Origin: Pseudoalteromonas rubra
Lineage (GTDB): Bacteria; Pseudomonadota; Gammaproteobacteria; Enterobacterales; Alteromonadaceae
Direction: 5' to 3'
Assembly (NCBI RefSeq): GCF_005886805.2
Contig: NZ_CP045429.1
Location: 2,884,501 to 2,948,500 of the forward strand
DNA: 64,000 bases
Of this stretch, positions 28,306 to 36,878 are shown piece after piece; within the stretch, counting starts at the first letter, position 1, and every line of letters begins with the position of its first letter. The position numbers and the translations under genes were made by a program. A model generated the notes under the pieces. It was given only the letters and a program-made list of their open reading frames with translations, did no database searches and had not been told where the DNA came from.

Positions 28306-29361
28306 TTAAAAAGGTCTAGCTTTAGGTCTCGCTCTTTCAGTTTGCTTCAAATTACCCACATCAGCTGAGCGCCTGATAAACCCGGCAATTGGCCTTTCTA
28401 TACAAGCAAAAGACACAAACGCAACCGCAGTGCTCAATGCAAACGAAGCGACAAGTTTAATCTCAACAACCCAGTCAAACTGATTTATGAAAGTGATCGC
28501 TGGCATGTGTAATAAATACAGTGAATAAGAGATTTTACCGAAGAAATCACCAACCTTGTTAGCCAGCAGGATATTATTGTCTGGCACCAGAAAAACCACA
28601 CAAAAAAATACGACACTCATTACCAACAGTACCTCGTAACTCAGCCACATGCGGTTTTTTGCATCCGATGTCACCGGTGACAACTCGGGGTACATCAACG
28701 GAATCAGGCATAAAGCCAAAATAAATCCATGCTTTCTCAGATACGGAGGAATAGTCAAGGTTTTATAATGTAACCCGAAGATCACACCGATAAAAAAATA
28801 AGGCAGACTACGCAACACGGTGAACTGATTGTAAGGTACACCCTGTATTTCGCCGTAAATACGAGGGAAATTAGTAAAAAATAACAGCAGTAAGCTTCCA
28901 ACTATCAGCAGGTAGATATAGCCACGCCTTGTCGCAGCGAATAACCATAACAACACAAATAAAACGTAAAACTGCACTTCAGGCGGGATAGACCAGAGTA
29001 CGCTGTCGCCATGTAAAAACAACACATGCGCCAACAGCGCTTGGTGATCAGGGATATGATAGAGGAGATCGCTGCCTCCCTGAGTCAGTGTGAAAGATGC
29101 AAAGACCACCAGCAGATACAGTGGCACAACTCGCGCAAAACGCGCTACAAAGTAATGTTTTACACCTCTAGGGGTAAAGCCTGTCCCCAGATATAAGTGC
29201 GACATCAAAAAACCGCTCAGCAGAAAAAATAACATCACCCCATACGCACCAGCGCCGCCTCCCAGCGCCCCATCCAGCCAGTGTGTTATGTCGCTGAAAT
29301 GTGTTACAAACACGATTATTGCCGCAATGCCTCTCAGGGCATTGAGTTTTCTGATCTCCAT
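28306..29361 (-). CDS. Acyltransferase-3 family membrane protein
   Basis: A 351-residue integral membrane acyltransferase with about ten hydrophobic helices. The N-terminal LNALRGIAAIIVFVTH contains the conserved R-G pair and catalytic His21; FFLLSGFLMSH is the second family motif. Family members move acetyl or succinyl groups onto lipopolysaccharide O-antigen, exopolysaccharide or peptidoglycan. No polysaccharide cluster is nearby, so the acceptor is unknown. It sits 145 bases downstream of the giant lipoprotein's 5' end on the same strand and may be transcribed ahead of it. Confidence 0.9.
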   Translation of the reverse strand: MEIRKLNALRGIAAIIVFVTHFSDITHWLDGALGGGAGAYGVMLFFLLSGFLMSHLYLGTGFTPRGVKHYFVARFARVVPLYLLVVFASFTLTQGGSDLLYHIPDHQALLAHVLFLHGDSVLWSIPPEVQFYVLFVLLWLFAATRRGYIYLLIVGSLLLLFFTNFPRIYGEIQGVPYNQFTVLRSLPYFFIGVIFGLHYKTLTIPPYLRKHGFILALCLIPLMYPELSPVTSDAKNRMWLSYEVLLVMSVVFFCVVFLVPDNNILLANKVGDFFGKISYSLYLLHMPAITFINQFDWVVEIKLVASFALSTAVAFVSFACIERPIAGFIRRSADVGNLKQTERARPKARPF

Positions 29362-29722
29362 ACTGGATCCTTTTTATTATTATTTTTATGACGTGCAACA
29401 GCCCAGCCTGGCAAGGAAATTGTATTAAATTTAGCGAAATAAACAACAGGATGCGTTTATTAACCAAAGCGCATCAAATATTTATCGTCTTATACTGGTT
29501 TATTCCAGAACGATGTCAACGATTTTAGCTGCTGTTTATCACACTCGAGCAAACATGCCAGTTACAATCAAAAGGCCCCACAAGGACCCGCAATTGGTAC
29601 ATATCAAACACAAAACGAAAGAAAAATAGAGACAGATTAGTATAAAAGAACTAGAATAGGCGAATTTTTGACAAGGCAGCTGCGCAAAAACCTAAGTGCA
29701 GGCCTAACTCGTGGAGAACTTA
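29362..29722. other. Intergenic region with divergent control sequences
   Basis: A 361-base space between the divergent acyltransferase and choice-of-anchor-A genes. Plus-strand promoter candidates are GAGACA (29629-29634), 17 bases, TAGAAT (29652-29657), and a lone perfect TTGACA (29668-29673) without a good -10. A short inverted repeat GATGCG/CGCATC lies at 29450-29475. I see no gene. Confidence 0.4.
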
Positions 29723-31261
29723 ATGAAGAAAAAGCTGTTCGCAGGCGCACTGGTTGCTTGTGCATTTTCGGTAAGCGCGTCATCTGAGCATGACCTGGAT
29801 AAAGGCTATGCCGCACTGGTATTTGATGACTTTTATTCAACATCGGGAAATGCACTGGGTGCCGTGTTCGCAGGCGATGATGTCAGCCTTAATGGCTATT
29901 CTATCGGGTATGGCCATAACAGTGCATTGAATGCGCATTATCTGGTTGCCGGTGGCGATATTCAGTACATCAATGGCAGACAGTATGTCGGTCATATCAT
30001 TGCTGGAGGCCAAACAGATAAGGTTAGCGAAGCCGTGCGTTTAGGCCTCGAAGCCGGTGCAGAGGTAATTGCCAACGCCACGACCCTGCCCGTCGACTTT
30101 GCTGATGCTCAGTCGGATATGTTAGCCCTGTCTGCCAGTCTGGCTGAATTGTCACAAACGGGTGAAACACTCAAGCAATGGGGCGGTCTATATCTAACTG
30201 GCGATAACACCAGTGAGCTGCAGGTATTTAACCTAACTGGTCAGGACGTTCAGTCAAGTCATACATTTGATGTCTCGGGTATTCCAGACAACGCCACGAT
30301 TGTGTTCAATATTTCAGGTGCCGGAAATAATTTTGCGCCGCTCAATAACAAGAGCTATGTAACTCTGAGCAACCACAGACAACGCACCATTTTTAATTTC
30401 CCCGATGCCACTTCGCTGAATCTGGCAGGTTTGCAAACTGAAGGCGTGATTCTAGCACCCAAAGCCGATATCACAGCACCACACGGCACCGCAACTATGC
30501 CAATCATTGCAAACAGCTTTCATGGCTCAATGGAGTTACGCGGCGGAATCTTCACAGGTCAGCTGCCTAATGACAGCGCTGTATGTAACGGTGGTTTGTA
30601 TGCCATTAACTATTATGGTGATGCCGAGCAGGGCTACGTACACCAGATTGACCTGAGTTCAGGCCAGTCGGACAAAGTGATCAACCTGAACAACACAGCG
30701 TCAAATATCGCTGCACATAACGGTAAACTGTATTTCATTGACCAGCAAAGCGCTAAGACCCGTAGCTCACACATTTACAGCTATGACCTGTCTGCAAAAA
30801 CGCAAACCTTGGAATCAGTGACCGATGGCTACAAAGTCATTCGTCTTGCCTACGATATCTCAGGTGATGTTCTGAAGGCCACCAGTCGCACATACGCTTA
30901 CGACTACGATGTAGCCACGGGTGAAAAGCGTGTACTGGGCAAAATGAAAGCCTCAAACGAAGACTTCAAAAATGGCGATATTGCCTACTCAGCTGATGGC
31001 AACACGCTATACGTGCTCACTGGCACTGCGCTATATACCGCAGACGCAAATTTAGAGCTAACCCTGATCGGCAAGCATGGCGTTAACTGGGCATCCGGTT
31101 TGGCCATTTCACCTGAAGGGACGCTATATGTGTCGGGCCGTGAGCGTCATGCTGATGCAGCAATCTATGAGCTTGACCCGCAAACTGCACAAGCGACTAA
31201 GCTCTTTCACGTTGCGCATCGCGTGAACGACCTGACCTGGGTGAAGAACTTCTGTAACTAG
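29723..31261 (+). CDS. Exported choice-of-anchor-A domain protein
   Basis: A 512-residue secreted protein. After a signal peptide (cut near VSAS) the first 290 residues form a choice-of-anchor-A domain: LDKGYAALVFDDFYSTS, repeated AGGDI/AGG turns, and NATIVFNISG plus GVILAPKADIT near its end. The C-terminal 220 residues look like a beta-propeller-type repeat (KLYFIDQQ, HIYSYDLSAKT, TLYVLTGTALY, TLYVSGRERH). No PEP-CTERM, GlyGly-CTERM or LPXTG sorting tail is visible, unlike many proteins with this domain. The ATG at 29723, with GGAG seven bases ahead, is preferred over the GTG at 29711. A strong terminator follows. Probable surface or matrix protein; function unknown. Confidence 0.85.
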   Translation: MKKKLFAGALVACAFSVSASSEHDLDKGYAALVFDDFYSTSGNALGAVFAGDDVSLNGYSIGYGHNSALNAHYLVAGGDIQYINGRQYVGHIIAGGQTDKVSEAVRLGLEAGAEVIANATTLPVDFADAQSDMLALSASLAELSQTGETLKQWGGLYLTGDNTSELQVFNLTGQDVQSSHTFDVSGIPDNATIVFNISGAGNNFAPLNNKSYVTLSNHRQRTIFNFPDATSLNLAGLQTEGVILAPKADITAPHGTATMPIIANSFHGSMELRGGIFTGQLPNDSAVCNGGLYAINYYGDAEQGYVHQIDLSSGQSDKVINLNNTASNIAAHNGKLYFIDQQSAKTRSSHIYSYDLSAKTQTLESVTDGYKVIRLAYDISGDVLKATSRTYAYDYDVATGEKRVLGKMKASNEDFKNGDIAYSADGNTLYVLTGTALYTADANLELTLIGKHGVNWASGLAISPEGTLYVSGRERHADAAIYELDPQTAQATKLFHVAHRVNDLTWVKNFCN

Positions 31262-31281
31262 TCTCTGGTTATTCTCTCATC

Positions 31282-31315
31282 AAAAAAGGAAGCTGCCCGG
31301 TGCAGCTTCTTTTTT
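31282..31315 (+). terminator. Intrinsic terminator after the choice-of-anchor-A gene
   Basis: Stem GAAGCTGC/GCAGCTTC (31289-31296, 31302-31309), 5-base loop, T6 tail at 31310-31315. A matching A-run precedes the stem. Confidence 0.93.
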
Positions 31316-31406
31316 GCCCCAAATTCACTTTGGGCCCAAAGTTGCCCTTTAACCCCAGTTTGCCGTACACTCAGGCCATTCGTTGTTTAGAACTACAGGG
31401 GACAAA

Positions 31407-32105
31407 GTGTCGTCGTCCAATAAGAAACAAAGCGGCTTTTTTAGCCAAATGATTTTTAACATTATTATTCCGGTGGTTATCCTGACTAAGTTTTCAGGAG
31501 AGCAATACCTGGGTCCGGCACTCGGTGTTGTAGTCGCGCTGGCCTTTCCGCTAGGATTTGGTCTGTGGGAACGTAAAAACACAGGAAAGTTCAGTTTTAT
31601 CTCTGGTTTGGGTATTGTCTCTGTGTTGCTCACTGGCGGGATCAGTCTGCTGGAGCTGGATGCAAAATATATCGCCATCAAAGAAGCCTTGATCCCCGGG
31701 CTTATCGGGATTGGCATTATTGTCAGCCAGTATACTAAATACCCCTTGCTAAAAACGCTGATGTTCAATGACACAGTCATGGACATTGAAGGAATCGAAA
31801 AAGCATTGGCAGAAAAAGGCAACAGCGATAAGTTAATCAAAGTACAACAGGTTGCCTCAAAAATCCTCGCCAGTGCATTTTTCTTATCGTCCGCGCTAAA
31901 CTACATTCTGGCAAAAATGATTGTCGTCAGTCCGGCAGGCACAGAGGCCTACAATAGTGAACTGGGCAGAATGACCGCGCTAAGCTACCCGGTGATTATG
32001 GTACCAACCATGATTGTCTTCTTTATCGCGCTTTATTACTTACTAAACTCTTTGAAAAAGCTTTCAGGGCTTAAGCTTGAAGAGATGTTTCACGACCAGG
32101 AATAA
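31407..32105 (+). CDS. VC0807-like inner-membrane protein
   Basis: A 232-residue protein with about six hydrophobic helices and a soluble central loop (about 105-145, DIEGIEKALAEKGNSDKL). It resembles the VC0807 family of uncharacterised membrane proteins, distantly like intracellular-septation protein A; no activity is known. The frame begins at a TTG at 31383, but a GTG at 31407 has a GGGG ribosome site five bases before it and is more likely. It is flanked by terminators on both sides, so it is a single-gene unit. Confidence 0.75.
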   Translation: MSSSNKKQSGFFSQMIFNIIIPVVILTKFSGEQYLGPALGVVVALAFPLGFGLWERKNTGKFSFISGLGIVSVLLTGGISLLELDAKYIAIKEALIPGLIGIGIIVSQYTKYPLLKTLMFNDTVMDIEGIEKALAEKGNSDKLIKVQQVASKILASAFFLSSALNYILAKMIVVSPAGTEAYNSELGRMTALSYPVIMVPTMIVFFIALYYLLNSLKKLSGLKLEEMFHDQE

Positions 32106-32131
32106 TCCTCGCATCAGCTGATGAATGAATT

Positions 32132-32158
32132 GGGATGCTGATCTGGCATCCCTTTTTT
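32132..32158 (+). terminator. Intrinsic terminator after the VC0807-like gene
   Basis: Stem GGGATGC/GCATCCC (32132-32138, 32146-32152) with a 7-base loop and T6 at 32153-32158. Confidence 0.92.
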
Positions 32159-32179
32159 AACCGCTTTGAATTGATGTGA

Positions 32180-32689
32180 TTAATGGCTGTCAATTTGCTG
32201 TTTAAGCCGCAAAAACGCCACCTCCTCTGCCGGGCTCATTGGCAATGGCGCTTCCGGATAGGTATTCGTCCGTAACAAAATTCCATCCTTGATATAAAAC
32301 AAGTACTTATAAGTCTCAACAGCATACGCGTCGTCTACACTTGGCTTCTGAGCTTTGCCACAAACGTAGATATCATCAATGCGTTCTGCATCTGAAAGCG
32401 TATCCGTTTTTAACATCAGCGCGGAAACCTCTGCGCTTGTAGTCCCCTTGAGCACGCTATACACAGTAAAAAAGACCCTTTGCTGGTAACCCAAGGCTTC
32501 TTCATCAACAGAACGTACTTTTACTGCGCGACCAATCCCGATAAAGTCGGCCTCTTGTGCTATCTGCAATGCAAAAGCCTCTTCCAGCTTCCTTTCCTCC
32601 CGGCGTTCGTTGGAAAGCGTCGTTGCATTAGGGCTACAAGCAAATAGCCCGGATGAGAACAAAAACAGGCTCAATACAAACCATTTCAT
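32180..32689 (-). CDS. Small predicted lipoprotein, function unknown
   Basis: A 169-residue protein with a lipobox-like FSSGLFAC (Cys18). A charged helical stretch follows (NERREERKLEEAF, about 25-40), then a compact domain with VFFTVYSVLKGT and DDIYVCGKAQKP. The ADFIGIGRAVKVRS...VFFTVYSVLKG pattern resembles small domains in which a beta strand ending in VLKG is followed by metal- or stress-related Cys sites, but I cannot name a family. The ATG at 32689 has AAGG upstream; the longer frame to 32743 is unlikely. It follows the GNAT-like gene by 14 bases and is probably in one operon with it. Confidence 0.75.
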   Translation of the reverse strand: MKWFVLSLFLFSSGLFACSPNATTLSNERREERKLEEAFALQIAQEADFIGIGRAVKVRSVDEEALGYQQRVFFTVYSVLKGTTSAEVSALMLKTDTLSDAERIDDIYVCGKAQKPSVDDAYAVETYKYLFYIKDGILLRTNTYPEAPLPMSPAEEVAFLRLKQQIDSH

Positions 32690-32703
32690 GGACTTTAACC
32701 TTG

Positions 32704-33207
32704 CTAAGTTTCGCTGCGCTCTTTGTGGATTTCCAACCCCCACGCTTGCCAGGAAATCGCTCTTCCTACAAACGCAACTTTGTTAAACGGCCAATGGTCG
32801 CCAAGCCAGCTCTGAACCGTTTTATACAACACGGGATCCAATGCCTGACAGTCTGATCGCACCCATAAATACACTTCACAGTCGTATTCAGGTGAACGGC
32901 TTGGATCAATATATACTGACCCCAAACAGCGCTTTTGCGAACAATCAAAAACGGAGTAGGCAAATGCCTCCCGGGCGGCAAATTCGCGCTGATGCACTTT
33001 CAGGCTTGCTCTGCTCTCATCAAGAGTCATATCTGCTTTAGGCCAATCAAAATCCGGACCGAAGATCCCCTGCAAATTTTGCTGACTCGACATTACCGCT
33101 TCGTAATCAGGTTCGGCAACACTGACGTCCAGTACCCTGAAATGAAAGTACTCAGTATCCAGATTCACTGGCGGTTCAAATGACTCCGGAATAAAATGTT
33201 TATTCAT
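32704..33207 (-). CDS. GNAT-like acetyltransferase domain protein
   Basis: A 167-residue protein with the strand-helix order of the GNAT fold: an N-terminal substrate part (TEYFHFRVLDVSVAEPDYEAV), a FAYSVFDCSQKRCLGSVYIDP strand pair, then CEVYLWVRSDCQALDPVLYKTV where the acetyl-CoA loop is expected. The classic Q/RxxGxG/A motif is not obvious, so activity is uncertain. I prefer the ATG at 33207 over the TTG at 33219. It is upstream of the lipoprotein gene in the same direction. Confidence 0.7.
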   Translation of the reverse strand: MNKHFIPESFEPPVNLDTEYFHFRVLDVSVAEPDYEAVMSSQQNLQGIFGPDFDWPKADMTLDESRASLKVHQREFAAREAFAYSVFDCSQKRCLGSVYIDPSRSPEYDCEVYLWVRSDCQALDPVLYKTVQSWLGDHWPFNKVAFVGRAISWQAWGLEIHKERSET

Positions 33208-33258
33208 CTGTATATCCAATGCTTAATATAGAAAATTGGCCGGTCAATCGCTGCTTGC

Positions 33259-33882
33259 TTACCTGGAAGTTGTAGCAAGAAAACACCCCGCGCCAATAAA
33301 CGTGGAACCAAATAGTTTACCCAGCCATGTGCCCGACACTAGGTTGCGTGCTTTAGATTTTGCGCGTTGAGCTACAAAAGCGTAACTGGACAAACACAAC
33401 ACCGACAAAGACATAAAACTCAAAACCAACACAGAGAACTGAGCAAATAATGGCTCTGAGACAACAATAAACTGCGGAAAGAGCGCTGTTGTAAAAACGA
33501 TAGCTTTGGGATTAGTTAACGCGACCAGGAGACCCTGACCGTATAAATTGAGTGCGTTACTTTTAGCACAGCTGACTTCATTGACATCTAATTTACTCAG
33601 CCCATGTCGCCACAATTTCACACCCAAATAGATCAAATATAATGCACCCAGGAATTTAATAATGGTAAAGGCAAACGCTGAATGCAGGATCACCGTACTC
33701 AGTCCAAGTACAGATAACCCGGACATAATGAAAAGCCCGGTGATATTACCCAGTACGGTCAGCAGAGACTGTCTAAAACCAAAACTTATACTGCTTATGG
33801 ACACCAACAAAGCCGCAGGCCCGGGTGTGGCAGTTGCCAGTAACGCAATTGAGCAAAAGGTTATCCAGCTTTCAAATTGCAT
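33259..33882 (-). CDS. LysE/RhtB-family amino-acid exporter
   Basis: A 207-residue membrane protein with six predicted helices. The N-terminal LLATATPGPAALLVSISSISFGFRQSL contains the TPGP motif of the LysE/RhtB family, and ALYLIYLGVKLWRHG and ALTNPKAIVFTTALFPQFI are further family signatures. Such exporters move amino acids or homoserine lactones out of the cell; the substrate here is unknown. The ATG at 33882 has AGGGAA upstream and replaces the longer frame to 33903. Confidence 0.92.
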   Translation of the reverse strand: MQFESWITFCSIALLATATPGPAALLVSISSISFGFRQSLLTVLGNITGLFIMSGLSVLGLSTVILHSAFAFTIIKFLGALYLIYLGVKLWRHGLSKLDVNEVSCAKSNALNLYGQGLLVALTNPKAIVFTTALFPQFIVVSEPLFAQFSVLVLSFMSLSVLCLSSYAFVAQRAKSKARNLVSGTWLGKLFGSTFIGAGCFLATTSR

Positions 33883-34512
33883 GGTGTTTTCCCTACAAAT
33901 CATTGCTTATCTCATTCGCAAAAATAAATACAGACATAACCTCATTGGAGGCCTTGCCTTTAAAGCACTTACTTTTCTTTCGGAGCGAGGGGCATGCCCC
34001 ATTATAGCTTGCTGGTAACGACTCAAGCACCGGTAAACGTCGTTGGCCTACATAGGTCTTGGAATGCCATGACGTGACTTTTATCCTCACACCTTTAGCG
34101 GTTTAATAGGAAACAGCACCTTCCCCGTTATACTGTTTCTGATGATACCAACTACTCGATGAGACAACAAAGCGTAATTTACAGCTTATGGACAGCACAC
34201 GTGAGACAAAATTGGATTCGTCTACATTCAAGGTAAATGGTTGAACATTTAGAAAAGAGATACCATTTAAATATATTGACCTTAGAGAGGTATTGACCAC
34301 ACTGTGTCTCTGAAAGTTAAGCGGGCATTTTATGAGTAGCGAAAAGAATTCGTCTCATCAAAAAGGAGTAGGCATTTATATAGTTGTATTTACACGCTAG
34401 AATAACTCAATTTACAGAAAGTTCTCTGTACGGCAGCAGGAAATCTTTAACGAGTTTTGGCTGGGGCACACACTAGCATTGTACATACCCCGTTTTTTGC
34501 AATGCTAAAGCA
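33883..34512. other. Gene-poor intergenic region
   Basis: A 630-base stretch with no convincing gene. It holds a perfect 12-bp palindrome GGGGCATGCCCC (33989-34000), a 22-codon reading frame (34332-34400) starting MSSEKNSSHQKG that may be a gene remnant, and a small stem AATGCT/AGCATT near 34502-34515. Frames of about 65 codons on the minus strand here lack ribosome sites and family-like composition. The stretch marks the start of an AT-rich accessory region. Confidence 0.4.
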
Positions 34513-34845
34513 TTACTTAAGATACACTGAAAGTATCTGTGGAGAGTTATATACGCACAAACTGGCATCATCAGTGAATGCTATGGTAACGGTACTGTCC
34601 GTTGCTTTTGCAGTTAATAGAGTCGCATAAATATCTTGATATAAAGGATGGTTCGTTTTAAATCTAAACGAATTTTTATCACTACAAGATGACTGAGAGT
34701 GGTACTTAGTGACATCTACAAATATTGTCCCGGATGCGGTGCTAATGCCAAGACCTTGAACCTTAAAATCGTCGCTGCCAGCGAACAAAGAACTTGATAC
34801 AAACAAGCCAGCTAACATCACCACTTTTTTCATCATTTTTTTCAT
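34513..34845 (-). CDS. Small exported protein, unrecognised
   Basis: A 110-residue protein with a signal peptide (MKKMMKKVVMLAGLFVSSSLFAG) and a mature part of about 87 residues containing two Cys (CSDKNSFRFKTNHPLYQDIY and DDASLCVY) that may pair. The order of a Cys-x-x-K-x-x-F segment, an aromatic-rich PLYQ helix start, then a strand ending in a second Cys is compact and domain-like, but I do not recognise a family. Several ATGs lie in a row; 34845 is chosen because GGATG lies upstream. It neighbours the insertion sequence and has an AT-rich setting, suggesting acquired DNA. Confidence 0.65.
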   Translation of the reverse strand: MKKMMKKVVMLAGLFVSSSLFAGSDDFKVQGLGISTASGTIFVDVTKYHSQSSCSDKNSFRFKTNHPLYQDIYATLLTAKATDSTVTIAFTDDASLCVYNSPQILSVYLK

Positions 34846-35163
34846 TACTTCATCCATAATCTGTTTTAACAGTACACAAATAAAAGCGCTCAATTACGCC
34901 CATCCATCAATTTTATCAAAGCTCACATTCCCCCTCAATTGTGAATAAGGAAATAATGAATATTTCAATACGAATTCTTCAAATGTTCTCCGCTATTTAC
35001 ATGTTAAGTGCATGATATTAATCAATGTGACGTTTTGTTCATTCAAAATGACAGAGATATACAGTTCAGGTTATTCACGCTTCAATGGCATAGTCATCAA
35101 ATTAATACATATATTTGCTTTGTAACGACTACTCCTGATTTCAGATAATAAGTGCGACATTCA

Positions 35164-35181
35164 GGCGTTGTTTCTTAAATC
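35164..35181 (+). repeat. Left terminal inverted repeat of the IS
   Basis: GGCGTTGTTTCTTAAATC; the partner is the reverse complement at 36181-36198 (GGCCTTGTTGATCAAATC), with four mismatches. Confidence 0.75.
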
Positions 35182-35239
35182 ATTGAACTAATTTAGCATT
35201 GTGTGATCAGATCTCAAAAGCAAACACCGAGATTGAACT

Positions 35240-36154
35240 TTGAACGAAAAGCGTATCACCAACTGGCGCGATTACAATAAAGCCCTTATCGCCAGAGGCA
35301 ACATCCAACTTTGGTTTTCCGAGGGTGCAATTGAGCAGTGGAACAACACACAACATCACGGCGGTAAAGGGCGAGCTAATCATTTCTCTGAGCTGGCTAT
35401 TGAGACCTGCCTGACTTTGCGAGCTGTATTTCGCTTGTCTCTTCGTGCTGCACAAGGCTTTATTTCCTCACTGATATCAATGATGAAGCTTGATTTGGAT
35501 ACGCCAACTTATAGTTGTTTGTGTAAGCGAAGTGCAGATCTGGCTGTTCATTACAGACCAAATACCAGTACTTCCGGAGGCATTGATATCGTGGTTGATA
35601 GCACCGGTTTGAAGGTATACGGAAACGGCGAGTGGCACGCAAGAAAACATGGTGCGAATAAACGCCGGACCTGGCGAAAGTTACATCTGACCATTGATGC
35701 AAATACGCACCAAATCGTGAGTGCGGAGTTATCTACAATCTCCGTAGCTGATTCAGAAGTTCTGGGCGACTTACTCAGACCATTGCGCAGGAAGGTCAGC
35801 TCGGTCAAAGCGGATGGCGCTTATGATACCCGAGGGTGTTATGCTGAAGTGGCAGCCAAAAAGGCCGACGCAGTGATCCCTCCAAGGTGTAATGCGCAGT
35901 TGTGGGAAGATGGACACGCTCGCAACAGCGCGGTTATTTTAACAAAGCATATAGGTAGCAGTGAGTGGAAAAAGTGTGTGAACTACCATCAACGTTCACT
36001 GGCGGAAACAGCAATGTACCGGTATAAACAGCTAATGGGTGACAAGCTGGTCAGTTGTGGATTCAATCAGCTGCACACTGAAGCGATGATAAAAGTGAAA
36101 GTGCTCAATAGAATGGCTGGGCTAGGTATGCCTGAATATCAGGGAAACAGCTAA
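35240..36154 (+). CDS. IS5-family transposase
   Basis: A 304-residue DDE transposase, complete. The N-terminus (ITNWRDYNKALIARGNIQLW) is the usual start of IS903/IS5-type transposases. The catalytic triad is visible: Asp in IDIVVDSTGLK, Asp in VKADGAYDTRG, and Glu in RSLAETAMYRYKQLMG, which is the Y-2-R-3-E-6-K region typical of DDE enzymes. The start is a TTG at 35240, with an in-frame stop two codons upstream and no better start; this is normal for low-level IS expression. No frameshift is present, so the element may still be active. Confidence 0.92.
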   Translation: MNEKRITNWRDYNKALIARGNIQLWFSEGAIEQWNNTQHHGGKGRANHFSELAIETCLTLRAVFRLSLRAAQGFISSLISMMKLDLDTPTYSCLCKRSADLAVHYRPNTSTSGGIDIVVDSTGLKVYGNGEWHARKHGANKRRTWRKLHLTIDANTHQIVSAELSTISVADSEVLGDLLRPLRRKVSSVKADGAYDTRGCYAEVAAKKADAVIPPRCNAQLWEDGHARNSAVILTKHIGSSEWKKCVNYHQRSLAETAMYRYKQLMGDKLVSCGFNQLHTEAMIKVKVLNRMAGLGMPEYQGNS

Positions 36155-36180
36155 AATCGCAGCGTTTCCTAAGCTATCTG

Positions 36181-36198
36181 GATTTGATCAACAAGGCC
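36181..36198 (-). repeat. Right terminal inverted repeat of the IS
   Basis: Reads GGCCTTGTTGATCAAATC on the minus strand and pairs with 35164-35181. Confidence 0.75.
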
Positions 36199-36301
36199 AT
36201 TAGCGCCGTACACAAATGGCTAAAAATTATTAGTTATAATGTGTGAACAACGGACAAAGCAAACGGCTTTTTACGAACCTTTAATTCACTTTGTTATATG
36301 C
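36199..36301 (-). repeat. attC-like spacer after the first cassette-like gene
   Basis: Read on the minus strand, right after the stop of the gene above it comes GCATATAACAAAGTG, then an imperfect stem closing with GCTTTGTCCGTTG. AACAAAG can pair with the CTTTGT/GTT side, and a stop codon followed directly by TAACAA is the common start of integron attC sites. The plus-strand motif 36284-36302 recurs with 17 of 19 bases (one extra base) at 38074-38093. The remaining bases up to the IS end show nothing else. Confidence 0.35.
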
Positions 36302-36796
36302 CTATTTTTCCAGGCTTTTAAAATTAGATATTTCGTAAAGCTTATCACCTAAAAAGACAAGACTCTGCAAATTTCTTTCTTGCGTCGAGGCTCTGGGTTC
36401 CCACACGCATGTTTTAGAGTACCTTTGCCCATTTTTGGGCTTAAAACACCAAGTTGCCCCATCCAACCCTCTCACATTGTCTTCCTGTAGAGTGGCTTGT
36501 ACCGCACGATACAAATTTTTCAAATACATAGCTGTATCAGGGTCTAACTTCGCTCTTGATTCATGCTTCATTGTGGATTTCAATGGCCTGCTAGTTGAAA
36601 TGGGTTCTATAAATTCTGACAATAAATAACTCACTTCACCCGAACAAAACTTAAAATGATAGCGACCGTGAAAAGAGGTGCTCATTTCAAGTTCAAACAA
36701 TTTTCCCCCGAGCACGTCATTTTCTGAACAATTAGGGTCATCGGTAGCAAATGTGTTGAAACCAAAAACAATAAATATCAGTGAAACAGTTCTCAT
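36302..36796 (-). CDS. Small exported cysteine-containing protein, unrecognised
   Basis: A 164-residue protein with a signal peptide (MRTVSLIFIVFGFNTFA) and a mature domain with four cysteines (residues 23, 51, 116 and 129 approximately), probably forming disulphides. Its C-terminal half contains GLDGATWCFKPKNGQRYS and TCVWEPRA, a pattern I associate with small secreted proteins of unknown function in gammaproteobacterial accessory regions. There is no identifiable enzyme motif. Promoter-less setting, AT-rich composition and attC-like spacers on both sides suggest a mobile cassette. Confidence 0.65.
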   Translation of the reverse strand: MRTVSLIFIVFGFNTFATDDPNCSENDVLGGKLFELEMSTSFHGRYHFKFCSGEVSYLLSEFIEPISTSRPLKSTMKHESRAKLDPDTAMYLKNLYRAVQATLQEDNVRGLDGATWCFKPKNGQRYSKTCVWEPRASTQERNLQSLVFLGDKLYEISNFKSLEK

Positions 36797-36878
36797 ATTG
36801 TAAAAGCCGAATGACGTTCAATTAACGGGTTGAGTTTAAGCACTACCATTGAGCAACGAATTAGCAGTTACAAAATAA
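36797..36878 (-). repeat. attC-like spacer between cassette-like genes
   Basis: On the minus strand the spacer reads GCTAATTCGTTGCTCAATGG and, 7 bases later, TTAAACTCAACCCGTTAATT. Both halves resemble the two arms of aadA-type attC sites (TAACAATTCGTTCAAG and CTTAACTCAAGCGTTAG). The GTTA at the end would be the recombination point, 40 bases before the next start codon. Pairing between arms is imperfect. Confidence 0.35.

Larger units (their letters stand above)
35164..36198 (+). mobile_element. IS5-family (IS903-like) insertion sequence
   Basis: A 1,035-base element bounded by 18-base imperfect terminal inverted repeats (35164-35181 and 36181-36198, 14 of 18 matching), both beginning GGC-x-TTGTT and ending AAATC like IS903 ends. 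It contains one intact transposase. Spacing from the ends to the gene (76 and 44 bases) suits the family. The nine bases outside the two ends (CGACATTCA and ATTAGCGCC) do not match, so there is no target duplication. It sits between two clusters of small unrecognised genes. Confidence 0.85.

Noticed and set aside
33662..34300. Several 60-118 codon frames around the LysE start and the gap after it
   Set aside because: Opposite or overlapping frames without ribosome sites or protein-like composition.
35155..36207. Nine-base target duplication of the IS
   Set aside because: Flanks CGACATTCA and ATTAGCGCC do not match.
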